Below are positions 43,603 through 52,824 of a DNA stretch of 64,000 bases, piece after piece. Numbering within the stretch: the stretch's first letter is position 1; every line of letters starts with the position of its first letter. The notes below the pieces were generated by a model. That model was not told the DNA's origin. It saw nothing but the letters and a program-made list of their open reading frames with translations, and made no database searches. Origin of the DNA: CBDCVY01 sp965223245 (lineage in GTDB: Bacteria > Nitrospinota > Nitrospinia > Nitrospinales > Nitrospinaceae); assembly GCA_965223245.1 (NCBI GenBank), contig CBDCVY010000013.1:682001-746000 (forward strand). The letters run 5' to 3'. Made by a program: the position numbers and the translations under genes.

Positions 43603-44933
43603 AAGTGGGTGGCAAACTCTTCTTGCCATACAGCGTGGCGCAGTTGCCATTGGTCATTTTCAAATTCCCAAATGTGCGGAGATCTAAAAGTATCTGCTAA
43701 ACGCATGAAGTAATCTCTAGACATTAAAGGTTCTTCAAACATTTTTGAGGCATTTGGAAATTCTTTTTGAGGAATACTCAGATATTGGAATATTTCATCG
43801 GCAAACCTTTCGGGCCACTCCATATCAAATCGTTTTACAAGAGCTACACCTTCTTCTCGAGTAATATCTCCTGAGCGAATTTCCTGTGCAGCATCATATG
43901 TGGCTCGCCCAATTCCGAATTTTATTCCAGTTGTGTAATAATGAAAGTCGTCAATGCGATCATCAATGCTATTATATTTGCTATAGGTTCCTGCAGTTCT
44001 TTCGGGAGATGCTTCGAAACCCCCATGTTCCACTGAATAGTAATAGCAACTTTGAGGATGCCACTTTAAGTAATAACCTAAGTAATGGACTTCAATATTT
44101 TTGTTTTTTATATCCTGGGGGTTTGCAGGCATGTAGGGTATTAAATCTTGATCTTCTAAACCAAAATCACTTTTTAAATCCGAAAGTGAAACGCCTCCTA
44201 AAAAAATTTGTTTTGGATCTCCAGCAGTAAAATAGGACCAATCTCTAATAGCGCTACCCGAATCAGCAATAGGATTCCCATATTCAGCTTCATTTTCACC
44301 ATAAAAAACTAAAGGAATATTAAATAGGCAGGCCATTTTGGGCGCAAGTGATTTTTGTCCTAAAATGAATGGTTGAAATGGATGGAACAGAAATTCTACT
44401 GCCAAGCGAGTGAGTAATCTATGGACTTGACCATTTGGTGTCATTAAATAATTATCGTGACCAGCATGAATCCATGATTGGAAATTTTTCCATCCCCATT
44501 CAGTATAGATATGAGGTGCCCATGTTACCGTCAAGGGATGCATTTTATATTTAGTTTTTAAAATGTGCGAAGCATAAAAGCTATCCTTTCCACCCGAACC
44601 GGGAACCAAACAATCATAAGACCCATCTTTACTACGAAATTGATTGCATAAATCCCAAAGCTCTTTTTCCCTTTCTTCCCAGTTTATTTTGTTAGATTTT
44701 TGTTCTTTTAATCTGCAGGCGTCACAAATTCCATGTTCATTAAAGTTAATAGTATGCTTTTTACTTTGAGGAGTATGATTAAATTCTATGGCAGAATTTG
44801 GACGCTGGTTGGAAATAACACATTGTTTGCAGAACTTGACTTCTGAAGGAAGTCCATATTTAGTTTTGGGGGTTTTGTTGGTTGAAAGAAAATCAGAAAC
44901 ATTTACAGATTCTGGATAGTTAATAATATCCAT
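43599..44933 (-). CDS. N-acetyl sugar amidotransferase (PseA/WbpG/LegX-like)
   Basis: This 444-residue PP-loop ATP pyrophosphatase-type enzyme converts an acetamido group on a sugar to an acetamidino group using ammonia from HisH/HisF. It has two C-x2-C pairs (C-K-Q-C near residue 35 and C-D-A-C near 71) that probably bind zinc, and the P-loop S-G-G-K-D-S near residue 115. It is the first gene of the minus-strand nonulosonic-acid run, 162 bases from the divergent gene at 45096. In legionaminic- and pseudaminic-acid pathways the acetamidino group sits on C5 or C7. This is the best clue to the final sugar. Confidence 0.88.
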   Translation of the reverse strand: MDIINYPESVNVSDFLSTNKTPKTKYGLPSEVKFCKQCVISNQRPNSAIEFNHTPQSKKHTINFNEHGICDACRLKEQKSNKINWEEREKELWDLCNQFRSKDGSYDCLVPGSGGKDSFYASHILKTKYKMHPLTVTWAPHIYTEWGWKNFQSWIHAGHDNYLMTPNGQVHRLLTRLAVEFLFHPFQPFILGQKSLAPKMACLFNIPLVFYGENEAEYGNPIADSGSAIRDWSYFTAGDPKQIFLGGVSLSDLKSDFGLEDQDLIPYMPANPQDIKNKNIEVHYLGYYLKWHPQSCYYYSVEHGGFEASPERTAGTYSKYNSIDDRIDDFHYYTTGIKFGIGRATYDAAQEIRSGDITREEGVALVKRFDMEWPERFADEIFQYLSIPQKEFPNASKMFEEPLMSRDYFMRLADTFRSPHIWEFENDQWQLRHAVWQEEFATHL

Positions 44934-45095
44934 TTTAAGGTCTCTCAGAATAAGTTGAAATAAAAATATCAGATGAAATAATAAAAAAGAAGGGAAATTT
45001 TCTGAATTACTTCTCCGAAATTATAACACTAAAGTATATTATGGTAGTGAAAATAATTTTTTATGGAATTTTGAAATTTTTGAGGATTTTTCATT

Positions 45096-46289
45096 TTGAA
45101 GAAGATTTTGTTTGTAGGATATGGTGGGGGTCATATCACAATGTTGATTCCTATAATTCACTTTTTAAGGAAACATAGTCAATATCATCTAATAGTATTG
45201 GGGCTTACCACTGCAGCTGAAAAATTAAGGGCAGAAAAAATTACTTATTTTGGATATAAAAACCTTGTAGATTTGAAAATAGATAGAGAGGCTCTTAAAA
45301 TTGGTCAAGAATTATTTAAATCTTTAGGGAAAAAGGCCCAAGTAGATGTTGAAGAGTCAGTTGCTTATTTAGGGCTTTCGTATTTTGATTTGGTTAGTCG
45401 ATTAGGAGCACTTAAGGCGAAAAGTGAATTCGAATTAAAGGGAAGACAATCCTTTTTGCAATTGTCTATTTTAGAGAGAGTCTTTAAACGCTATAAGCCA
45501 GATTTGGTTATTGCAACTAATTCTCCTCGATCCGAAAAAGCGGCAATTTTAACGGCAAGAAAAATGGGAATTCCGTCTATTTGTTTAGTAGACTTTTTTG
45601 ATCCGAGAGAGTTCGAAGATCGTATTTCAAAACCGGGGTATGCGAATAGAGTTTGTGTATTATCTGAATCTGTTAAAAATAAATTAATGGAATCAGGGAG
45701 AAAGGAGAGAGAAATTATTGTTACAGGAAACCCGGCTTTTGATAACTTAATTGAGCAAGATTTAAAATTAAAATCCGAGAGTTTTCGATCAGAATTTGCT
45801 TTGCAAAATAAAAAAGTTTTACTTTGGGCAAGACAAGCTAATCCTAATGATTTTAACCTTTATGAACAAATAGAAAGTTGTTTATTTCATCTGATTGATA
45901 AAAATCCGAATTGGACTTTGATAATTCGACCCCATCCAAATGACTCTACATCATTTTCAAAGCTTCCAAAAAGAGTTTATTTAAGTCCAGCAAAAAATGA
46001 CTTAGCGACTATTTTGCATGTTTCAGATGTAATAGTTACAGTTAACTCTACTGTTGGATTACAAGGAGTATCTATTGGAAAACCTTTAATTACAGTGGAA
46101 TTAGGATTTGCATCCCCCTATACCCCCTATGGAGAGATGGGGATTTCTATAGGTATAAAAGACATCAAAAAAATTGAAGAAAGTATTCTCAAGGCATTTG
46201 AGGGATTTAAACCCTCAGCCACTTTCCCTAAACCCGGAAATGCAACCAAAGAGGTGGTTAAAGTTATAAAAGAATTATTAGATGATTAA
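45096..46289 (+). CDS. GT-B-fold glycosyltransferase / epimerase-like protein
   Basis: This 397-residue protein resembles UDP-GlcNAc 2-epimerase/GT-B enzymes. It has an N-terminal G-Y-G-G-G-H glycine-rich loop, and the C-terminal half has I-I-R-P-H-P-N-D and N-S-T-V-G-L-Q-G-V-S-I-G-K-P nucleotide-sugar-binding stretches. It could be a glycosyltransferase adding the nonulosonic acid or another residue, or a second epimerase. The start is a TTG at 45096 supported by GAGGA upstream; no ATG is near. It is the only plus-strand gene in this part of the locus and overlaps the convergent sulfotransferase by four bases. Confidence 0.75.
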   Translation: MKKILFVGYGGGHITMLIPIIHFLRKHSQYHLIVLGLTTAAEKLRAEKITYFGYKNLVDLKIDREALKIGQELFKSLGKKAQVDVEESVAYLGLSYFDLVSRLGALKAKSEFELKGRQSFLQLSILERVFKRYKPDLVIATNSPRSEKAAILTARKMGIPSICLVDFFDPREFEDRISKPGYANRVCVLSESVKNKLMESGRKEREIIVTGNPAFDNLIEQDLKLKSESFRSEFALQNKKVLLWARQANPNDFNLYEQIESCLFHLIDKNPNWTLIIRPHPNDSTSFSKLPKRVYLSPAKNDLATILHVSDVIVTVNSTVGLQGVSIGKPLITVELGFASPYTPYGEMGISIGIKDIKKIEESILKAFEGFKPSATFPKPGNATKEVVKVIKELLDD

Positions 46290-47284
46290 AGTTTTGATAA
46301 ATCTGTTTCCCAGGTAGAGGGATCGGAGTCATTTAATGGGTTTCTTTGAACACCCTCTCGGTTTTGAATTATGTTGAGAATACCATTAAAAGCGAGAGGG
46401 CTGTTTTGCAATTTTGAAAAGGCTTTATATATTTCGTTTATTTGTAAATCATTAGTAATTCCTGATAAGGAATAGCCAAAATTTTTCATTAAGGAACGGA
46501 GGGTTAGCTCGCAAAGAATAAGATCTTCTTTTTCGAGATGTTTTTTCCAACGCCCAATTGGACTTTTAGAAATCCCTTCAATGTTATCTTGGAAAGCTGT
46601 GTTTGGTTCCCAAAGTTCTTGGGTTACCTTATTTTTAAAATGATTAACATTTAGCATATTTGGGGAAAATTTTATTTCAAGTTTTTTGCAAATATCCTGT
46701 GTGACTTTCTCTGGTTCTTCAACTAAGTCTTCATATTTTAATAATATATATCGATTGTTGAATTTCTCTTTATTAATTTGTGCAAATTTCATAGCATCAT
46801 AACAATTTCCTATCGCGTCTAAATAATCTACACCAGGAGCAATGGTTTCCTTTTTCCAAGAACTTAAGACGTCTCTGGGGTCTCTTAAACAATGAACAAT
46901 ATAAATGTCTTCAAACATTTCTAAAATATTTTCTGCATTTCGCCATTGTAGTACAGTTTTTTCTCCCCAGTTTTTTCCACCGGTATATAATTGCATAAAA
47001 GTGTCATAAAGAGCGCTATAATTTAAATAGGGAAATTGGTTGATCCTATTTTTGTATTCATTTAGGTCTATTCCTTTTCCAAACCTTTTAATTAGTCTAT
47101 TGCTCAGAGTCTCAGCCAAACGCATCGCATTTTCAAATGAAATTTGATTAGTACCGAATTTTAAATATGCGAACCGCATGAAATGAACGGAATCATATGT
47201 GATATTTAGGTCCGGATGCTGATTTAGAATATGGCTGGCAAGAGTAGTTCCAGAACGAAAAGTTCCTGTAATAAATAATTTCAA
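46286..47284 (-). CDS. PAPS-dependent carbohydrate sulfotransferase
   Basis: This 332-residue sulfotransferase has the 5'-phosphosulfate loop G-T-F-R-S-G-T-T-L at the N-terminus and the 3'-phosphate motif L-R-D-P-R-D-V-L-S-S near residue 137. It transfers sulfate from PAPS to a hydroxyl or amine, here most likely on the glycan of this locus. The adjacent-cluster APS kinase at 49720 can make its donor. Translation appears to start at a TTG with GGAG upstream. It follows the methyltransferase by 17 bases. Confidence 0.87.
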   Translation of the reverse strand: MKLFITGTFRSGTTLASHILNQHPDLNITYDSVHFMRFAYLKFGTNQISFENAMRLAETLSNRLIKRFGKGIDLNEYKNRINQFPYLNYSALYDTFMQLYTGGKNWGEKTVLQWRNAENILEMFEDIYIVHCLRDPRDVLSSWKKETIAPGVDYLDAIGNCYDAMKFAQINKEKFNNRYILLKYEDLVEEPEKVTQDICKKLEIKFSPNMLNVNHFKNKVTQELWEPNTAFQDNIEGISKSPIGRWKKHLEKEDLILCELTLRSLMKNFGYSLSGITNDLQINEIYKAFSKLQNSPLAFNGILNIIQNREGVQRNPLNDSDPSTWETDLSKL

Positions 47285-47301
47285 CTTTTTTTCTCCGAAT
47301 T

Positions 47302-48087
47302 CTATTTGTAGATTTTTTGGAAGGTTTGAGAATATTGATTTGAAAATTCTTTAAATTTTCCGGAATCTGATTCCTTTTGGATAATTAAAAACCATTCGTA
47401 AAAATTATCAGGGATATTTGTAGTAAAATTTTCTTTTCCAAAGTCTCCTCTTCGAGGGAAAAAATAACTTGAAATAATTTTATGGCCTTGATGAATTATT
47501 TGGTCAATCATTTCTTGTGTATCAGTGAAGAAATTTGGATGTCCTTTCTCTCTAGCTCCTATCTCTGCTTCAAGCGCTAATTGGTCATCTGAGCAGTAGC
47601 TTGAATTTTTTCCCGTCAAATATAAATAGCCGCCACGCTTTAGAACCCGAATCATTTCTTTTAATGATTCCTCTTGAAAGGTAGCATCAAATGTAGCAAG
47701 ACAAGAAACATTTTCAAAAAAATTGTTATCAAAAGGAATGCTTTCGGCTTCACTTTCTTGGATTTTTTGAACTTGAGAATCATTTAAAAAGTTTTTGGTA
47801 GCTTGATCTACCATAACTTTAGAAATATCAATTCCGTAAATATTCAACCCAAAACTTTTATAGGTATTAAACATCCTTCCCCATGCACAACCAATTTCTA
47901 GCAATTTCCCAGGCTTGAATGGATAAAGATTGAAAATGTTTTTATAAATTTGATCTCCTTCTGTTACGGCATCCCCCTTAAGCACATCGCTTACATGATT
48001 TGTAGACGATGATTCATCCACCCGGGCTTTCCAATACTCGTAATATTTCTGATCCCAATAATTTTTTCGATTAGGGTCATTTTTCAT
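47302..48087 (-). CDS. SAM-dependent methyltransferase
   Basis: This 261-residue class I methyltransferase has motif I L-E-I-G-C-A-W-G-R near residue 58, an acidic residue in G-I-D-I-S for the SAM ribose, and L-K-R-G-G-Y-L-Y-L. Its place between a deacetylase-like gene (2-base gap) and a sulfotransferase suggests a sugar or sugar-modifying substrate. The exact target is unknown. Confidence 0.82.
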   Translation of the reverse strand: MKNDPNRKNYWDQKYYEYWKARVDESSSTNHVSDVLKGDAVTEGDQIYKNIFNLYPFKPGKLLEIGCAWGRMFNTYKSFGLNIYGIDISKVMVDQATKNFLNDSQVQKIQESEAESIPFDNNFFENVSCLATFDATFQEESLKEMIRVLKRGGYLYLTGKNSSYCSDDQLALEAEIGAREKGHPNFFTDTQEMIDQIIHQGHKIISSYFFPRRGDFGKENFTTNIPDNFYEWFLIIQKESDSGKFKEFSNQYSQTFQKIYK

Positions 48088-48089
48088 GA

Positions 48090-49424
48090 TTATGAAACCT
48101 GAAGTGTTTGAATAAATGTGTTTCCATATTTATTATTTGCGGCAATGCCAATTTGGTCAACATCTTTTTCGGGAACAGTATCATTATCAAATGCATAGTA
48201 CCAAGTTTTTCCGTCTAAACCAAAATCGAAATTATCATGAATAAACTTATTACCTTTAGTTTTAATTGCTAAAAAGGGTTGAGGTCCAAAAACTGTACTG
48301 CTTATAGTTTCAACTTTTAATCTTTGAATATCGTCTTCTCTAAACAGGTCGACTTTTAGTTGTAGAATCTCTTCCTTTCCATCGTGGATCACTTGATTAA
48401 AAGCGTTTTTTGCATCTGAGTAAATAAACTTTACATCTGGAAAGCTATCTGAAGCTTTTTTTATTAAGCTCATAACATAATCTATTTCAGGTTCCATATT
48501 CCTCCAGTCGTGACTGGCCATTCCCATTAATACCGGAGGGCCATGCGTTGCTTTTTCGAAAGCTTGGTTGACCTCGTTTTGGTTAATGCAAGCGATGCGA
48601 GTATTAATGTTTAAAAAACGACCAATATACCGCCTAAGTTTCCCAGGTTTTTGATAATCATATAAGTCTGGGTTGTAAACAGACCAATCATTAGGAGCGC
48701 GACGCCAATCTCCTGAACGACCATATTTGAAGTCATTGTGTTTTTCAAATTCTTCAGGGGCCTCTATGGCCATGTTTGATGCATCAAAAGGAATCCATTG
48801 CTCAAGAAACCAATTGCTATCAGGGCGTTCCGTTTGAAAACCAGCCCTAAATACGCTAGGGAAAAAGTTCCGTTCAATTATTCTTCTGCATAGGGTTTCA
48901 TAGAGATGAGGGGAGTTTAAATAGGAAGTTGCGCAACGATGTGCTTCTTTATATGTAGACATGGGGTGAAAGTGCCATTCAATTGAGTCCATTTGGGATT
49001 GATATTTATCAATGAACTCTAAATAACGATCATGGATGTTATGAAAACCCATATCACGTCGTCTAGGATTAATATTGAAGTTCACATGATCTAAACAGTG
49101 CCATGTATATACCCAACCCTTGTTGTCCGAGTCCAATAGTTTATTTCTGAATTTAAGGCTCATTATTTTTGACAACATTGCATCTATTTTTTCCCAACTA
49201 TTGTTATAATCGAGTAATTTGGGGTTTAATACTTCAGCTACTTGACCTTCCTTTCCGTTTAAATCAATTTCTTGGTTTTGAAGTCTTCGAAGATTTTCAT
49301 AAGAAGGACTGATGGAAACGTTAAATAGGTCCTTTAAACGCTCAAAAGTTGCTATTAAAGACTCATAAAGGGGACCTTCAGTGTCTATGCAATGTACGAT
49401 ATAAACAGTTCTTGAGTTTTCCAT
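48090..49424 (-). CDS. Polysaccharide deacetylase-like protein
   Basis: This 444-residue protein has hallmarks of a distant NodB/CE4-fold enzyme: H-C-I-D-T-E-G-P at the start (catalytic Asp position), W-H-F-H-P near residue 150 (the H-x-H metal pair), and F-R-A-G-F near 194. The spacing is looser than in standard NodB domains, and the C-terminal ~90 residues form an extra beta-rich part. It may remove acetyl groups from a glycan or act on another C-N bond. No signal peptide is present, which argues for a cytoplasmic substrate such as a lipid-linked precursor. It starts the minus-strand run with the methyltransferase and sulfotransferase. Confidence 0.6.
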   Translation of the reverse strand: MENSRTVYIVHCIDTEGPLYESLIATFERLKDLFNVSISPSYENLRRLQNQEIDLNGKEGQVAEVLNPKLLDYNNSWEKIDAMLSKIMSLKFRNKLLDSDNKGWVYTWHCLDHVNFNINPRRRDMGFHNIHDRYLEFIDKYQSQMDSIEWHFHPMSTYKEAHRCATSYLNSPHLYETLCRRIIERNFFPSVFRAGFQTERPDSNWFLEQWIPFDASNMAIEAPEEFEKHNDFKYGRSGDWRRAPNDWSVYNPDLYDYQKPGKLRRYIGRFLNINTRIACINQNEVNQAFEKATHGPPVLMGMASHDWRNMEPEIDYVMSLIKKASDSFPDVKFIYSDAKNAFNQVIHDGKEEILQLKVDLFREDDIQRLKVETISSTVFGPQPFLAIKTKGNKFIHDNFDFGLDGKTWYYAFDNDTVPEKDVDQIGIAANNKYGNTFIQTLQVS

Positions 49425-49651
49425 ATGAAATTTTACGGGCGATTAACGCGAGGTTGGATTATTAAGGGCTAAAGCTAGCAGTTTATTATGAATTATTTGG
49501 AGGATTATTAAAACAATAATATCTATTAAACCAAGGTATATTATAGAAAAAATTCTTCAACCACAAATTTTGATTTTAAATATTATTCTTACTTTTTTGG
49601 ACAAGGTTAGTGAATTTTTTTATAGTTTTGATTTATATCATTAAGAATAGG

Positions 49652-49679
49652 TTGTCATGATGGTTATAAATGCTAAAAT
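49652..49679 (+). promoter_or_regulatory. Sigma-70-type promoter candidate for the APS kinase gene
   Basis: TTGTCA and TAAAAT (each one mismatch from consensus) are separated by 16 bases and end 40 bases before the ATG at 49720. This is among the better -35/-10 pairs I could find in the window's intergenic DNA. Confidence 0.5.
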
Positions 49680-49719
49680 ATTTTGTAAAGAATTGCTTTT
49701 AATTAAAGGAATAGCTTAA

Positions 49720-50349
49720 ATGCCGCAGACAGTTGAGGCCAAAAAAGAAAAAAATCCCATTAAAAAAACAATTAATAAGATAAGCCGAGCCCAAAGGGAG
49801 AAGCGTTATCAGCAAAAGGGAACCATAATTTGGCTGACGGGATTATCGGGTGCAGGCAAAACCACATTGTCCATTTCGCTTGAAAAGAAACTTTTTGATA
49901 ATAATAATTTGGTCACCCTTTTGGACGGAGATATCATTAGGAGTGGAATTAACCAAGACTTAGGATTTTCAATTGAAGATCGAAAAGAAAATATCCGCCG
50001 AATTGGGGAATTGGCAAAACTTTTGGTAGAACAAGCTTTTATAGTTATTGTGGCATTCATTTCTCCAATTAAGGAAGATAGAGATGAAGTTCGCCGATCG
50101 GTTGGGTCTGGTGAATTTATTGAAGTATTTGTCGATTGTCCTATACAAATTTGTGAAGAAAGAGACACTAAGGGGTTATATAAAAAAGCTCGTAAGGGAG
50201 AAATATCAAATTTTACGGGAATTTCCTCACCATATGAACCTCCACTGTCCCCCGAAATTCATCTATTAACTTCTGAATATTCCGTTGAAAAATGTATTCA
50301 ACACATTTTTGAATATTTGGAAAAATTAAATACTTTTAATAGGAAATAA
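49720..50349 (+). CDS. cysC: Adenylylsulfate (APS) kinase
   Basis: This 209-residue kinase phosphorylates APS to PAPS, the sulfate donor. The P-loop G-L-S-G-A-G-K-T-T is near residue 44, followed by L-D-G-D-I-I-R, R-R-I-G-E and a D-T-K-G-L-Y-K-K-A-R-K-G-E lid. The family usually has F-T-G-I-S/D-x-P-Y-E-x-P near the end, and it is present. The N-terminal ~30 residues are a basic extension. No sulfate adenylyltransferase (cysN/cysD or sat) lies beside it, so APS must come from elsewhere in the genome. Context points to sulfation of the surface glycan by the enzyme at 46286. Confidence 0.94.
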   Translation: MPQTVEAKKEKNPIKKTINKISRAQREKRYQQKGTIIWLTGLSGAGKTTLSISLEKKLFDNNNLVTLLDGDIIRSGINQDLGFSIEDRKENIRRIGELAKLLVEQAFIVIVAFISPIKEDRDEVRRSVGSGEFIEVFVDCPIQICEERDTKGLYKKARKGEISNFTGISSPYEPPLSPEIHLLTSEYSVEKCIQHIFEYLEKLNTFNRK

Positions 50350-50433
50350 ACACTTTTTCTTTTCTAAATTGGCCTCATGTACATTGCTGAGTTGGTTACT
50401 CACTAATCCGATTTTGCGATATTTAAGAGTTAC

Positions 50434-52242
50434 CTATTTGCAAATTTTAGAAAACGAATCATGCAAATCTCTGTTAATAAATCTTTCATGCCAAATTTCC
50501 AAGGCCATTAAGGCTCGGATTTCTCTGGTGAAATTAGATTTTCCGGATTGATGATCCTTTAGCATTTCCTCAATATAATTTGGATTAAAAAGATCTCTAC
50601 AAAGAGAATTTTTGGATAATATCATTTTGTATGCAAATTCGTAAAGTTCTTTTCGAATCCACTCCCCAACGGGTACGGTAAACATTTGTTTTTTGCGATA
50701 GGCTAAATTTTTTCCAATTAAGGGAGTCACCGCTTTTTTAAACAAATATTTGGTTTCTCCGTTCTTAAGTTTTAAGTCACCAGGCATGCGAAAAGCCAAC
50801 TCCATCATTCGATAATCCAAAAAGGGAGTTCGTGCTTCTAGAGAAACGGCCATCCCCATCCGGTCGGGCTTCACTAGGTTATTTCCAGGTAGTAAAAGCA
50901 TCATATCAATGTAAAGTGCTTGGTTGATGCGGTCCATATGGGAAGAGTGCCCAAATAAGGGTTCAATTATTTTATAGGGGTCACTATTTTGTAATTGCGA
51001 TGCAAGTTGAAAAGTATATAAACTTTTCTTATCAGAAGAGCTAAAGAGGCTGATATTTTTGTAATAGGCTTTTCTAAAACTTTCTTCACTTAATTGGAAT
51101 ATATTTTGTGCTGTGAAAAAATTCAGGTATTTGTCATAACCTGCGAAAAGCTCGTCTCCGCCATCTCCCGTTAAAACAACTTTTACATGTTGGGCTGCTA
51201 ATTCCGCGACACGGTATGTAGGGAGAAAAGATATATCCCCATGTGGTTGATCACAGTGATATGTGGTTTTAGGCCAGAGATCCAACATATTTGAATCGAC
51301 CCGCTCCATAATGTGATGGGTATTAAATCGATCTGCTGCTTCTTGCGCAAATGGAGCCTCATCAAACCGTTTTTCATGAAAGCCAATTGAAAAAGTGTTT
51401 ACGGGTTGATTTAGGTTTTTAGCCATTAAACCCACTATTGTGCTGGAGTCTACTCCCCCTGATAAAAAAGCACCAAACGGAACATCCGACCGCAATCTGA
51501 GTTTAACCGCATCATTAAGTACATCAAGAAATTCTTCCGTCCAATCTGCTTCGCTTTTGGATTGAATCTCTCTTTTGGCCAAGTCCCACCATTTATGGAC
51601 GGTTGAGTTGTTGCGAGTCAACCGCATCCAATGTCCAGGCATTAAGTGTGTTATGCCCTTAAAAAGTGTGTGTGGAGGAGGAACAAAGTTGTAGGTTAAA
51701 AAGCTATCTAAGGCATCATAGTTTATTTTTGGGGAGATACCTGCTTCCAAAAGAGTTTTGATTTCCGAGGCAAACCAAAGACGTTTGCCATCATCATGTA
51801 TGTAGAGGGGTTTTACACCAATGCGGTCGCGAACTAAAAATAATTGATCCTGATTTCCATCATAGATTGCAATGGCAAACATTCCATTTAATCGAGAAAC
51901 AAAGTCTATTCCTTCCCTTTGATAAAGTCGCAGTAATACCTCAGTGTCAGAATGGGTTCGGCAAGGATATCCCTCTTTTTCTAATTCCCGAGCTAACTCC
52001 ACATAGTTATAAATTTCACCGTTTTGAACTACGATAATTTTATTGTCTTCTGATTGGAAGGGCTGATGCCCATGCTCTATGTCAATTATTGAAAGTCTTT
52101 GATTACCTAGACCTACTCCTTCCCCAGCATAAATTCCCTGATCATCCGGGCCACGATGAATCAAAGTTTTTCCCATTGCTTCTAGAAGGGAGAATTCTAC
52201 CGATTTTTTTTCTCGATCAAAGTAACCAAATATTCCGCACAT
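50434..52242 (-). CDS. asnB: Asparagine synthase-like amidotransferase
   Basis: This 602-residue glutamine-dependent amidotransferase has the N-terminal Ntn glutaminase domain with catalytic Cys2 (M-C-G-I-F-G), R-L-S-I-I-D and N-G-E-I-Y-N. The C-terminal synthetase domain has the ATP pyrophosphatase loop L-S-G-G-V-D-S-S near residue 260. AsnB paralogues of this kind occur in exosortase- and capsule-associated glycan loci, where they probably amidate a sugar carboxylate rather than aspartate. It is next to the initiating sugar transferase, separated by 13 bases. True asparagine synthase activity cannot be excluded. Confidence 0.85.
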   Translation of the reverse strand: MCGIFGYFDREKKSVEFSLLEAMGKTLIHRGPDDQGIYAGEGVGLGNQRLSIIDIEHGHQPFQSEDNKIIVVQNGEIYNYVELARELEKEGYPCRTHSDTEVLLRLYQREGIDFVSRLNGMFAIAIYDGNQDQLFLVRDRIGVKPLYIHDDGKRLWFASEIKTLLEAGISPKINYDALDSFLTYNFVPPPHTLFKGITHLMPGHWMRLTRNNSTVHKWWDLAKREIQSKSEADWTEEFLDVLNDAVKLRLRSDVPFGAFLSGGVDSSTIVGLMAKNLNQPVNTFSIGFHEKRFDEAPFAQEAADRFNTHHIMERVDSNMLDLWPKTTYHCDQPHGDISFLPTYRVAELAAQHVKVVLTGDGGDELFAGYDKYLNFFTAQNIFQLSEESFRKAYYKNISLFSSSDKKSLYTFQLASQLQNSDPYKIIEPLFGHSSHMDRINQALYIDMMLLLPGNNLVKPDRMGMAVSLEARTPFLDYRMMELAFRMPGDLKLKNGETKYLFKKAVTPLIGKNLAYRKKQMFTVPVGEWIRKELYEFAYKMILSKNSLCRDLFNPNYIEEMLKDHQSGKSNFTREIRALMALEIWHERFINRDLHDSFSKICK

Positions 52243-52255
52243 AATTATTATTTAT

Positions 52256-52810
52256 CTAAAAGCTTCCCTTTAGAAGCACTTGTTTGATAGTCATCCCAAT
52301 TATCTTTAAATCAAGCCAAAAGGATTTTTTATCCACATATTCTAAATCAAGGGCGGTTCGTTGGCCCATGGTTGCCTGATTTCTGACTAAAGCTTGGGCT
52401 AAGCCCGTAATTCCTGGCTTAACGCTAATTCGCTTTGTCCATTGTTCTTGAGTGTAATTTTGTTTCTGAGCTAGAACATCTGGGCGGGGACCCACCAAAC
52501 TCATTTCTCCTTTAAGAACATTGAATAATTGAGGAAGTTCGTCCAAACTGGTTTTCCGTAGCAGTGAACCTACTCTTGTTATTCTGGAGTCATCTTTAGA
52601 GGTTTGGTATGTGCCTAATTTGCTGGCATTTTTCACCATGCTGCGAAACTTTATCATTTTAAATGTTTTTTCGAATTGTCCCACTCTATTTTGTAAAAAA
52701 AACGGATTTCCCGCAGAATCCATTACAATAGCCATACCAATCAATAAAAATATGGGAGAAAGTAGCGTTAGTAAAAATAAACTGAGAGTAAAATCAAAAA
52801 TTTGTTTCAA
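52256..52810 (-). CDS. Initiating undecaprenyl-phosphate sugar phosphotransferase (PglC-like)
   Basis: This 184-residue membrane enzyme of the bacterial sugar transferase family has an N-terminal hydrophobic hairpin (about 5-28), then F-K-M-I-K-F-R-S-M, the D-E-L-P-Q-L catalytic pair, and G-P-R-P near residue 112. It moves a sugar-1-phosphate from a UDP-sugar to the lipid carrier, the first step of glycan assembly. The short form without extra TM helices resembles PglC, which uses UDP-di-N-acetylbacillosamine-type sugars. Its start is probably a TTG at 52810; spacing to a possible AAGGA site is long, so the start is uncertain. Confidence 0.88.
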   Translation of the reverse strand: MKQIFDFTLSLFLLTLLSPIFLLIGMAIVMDSAGNPFFLQNRVGQFEKTFKMIKFRSMVKNASKLGTYQTSKDDSRITRVGSLLRKTSLDELPQLFNVLKGEMSLVGPRPDVLAQKQNYTQEQWTKRISVKPGITGLAQALVRNQATMGQRTALDLEYVDKKSFWLDLKIIGMTIKQVLLKGSF

Positions 52811-52824
52811 GGATCAAAGTATCC

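Noticed and set aside
50434..52242. Assigning the gene to primary asparagine synthesis only
   Set aside because: Its place between the sugar transferase and sulfation genes makes a glycan amidotransferase role at least as likely; the sequence alone does not decide.
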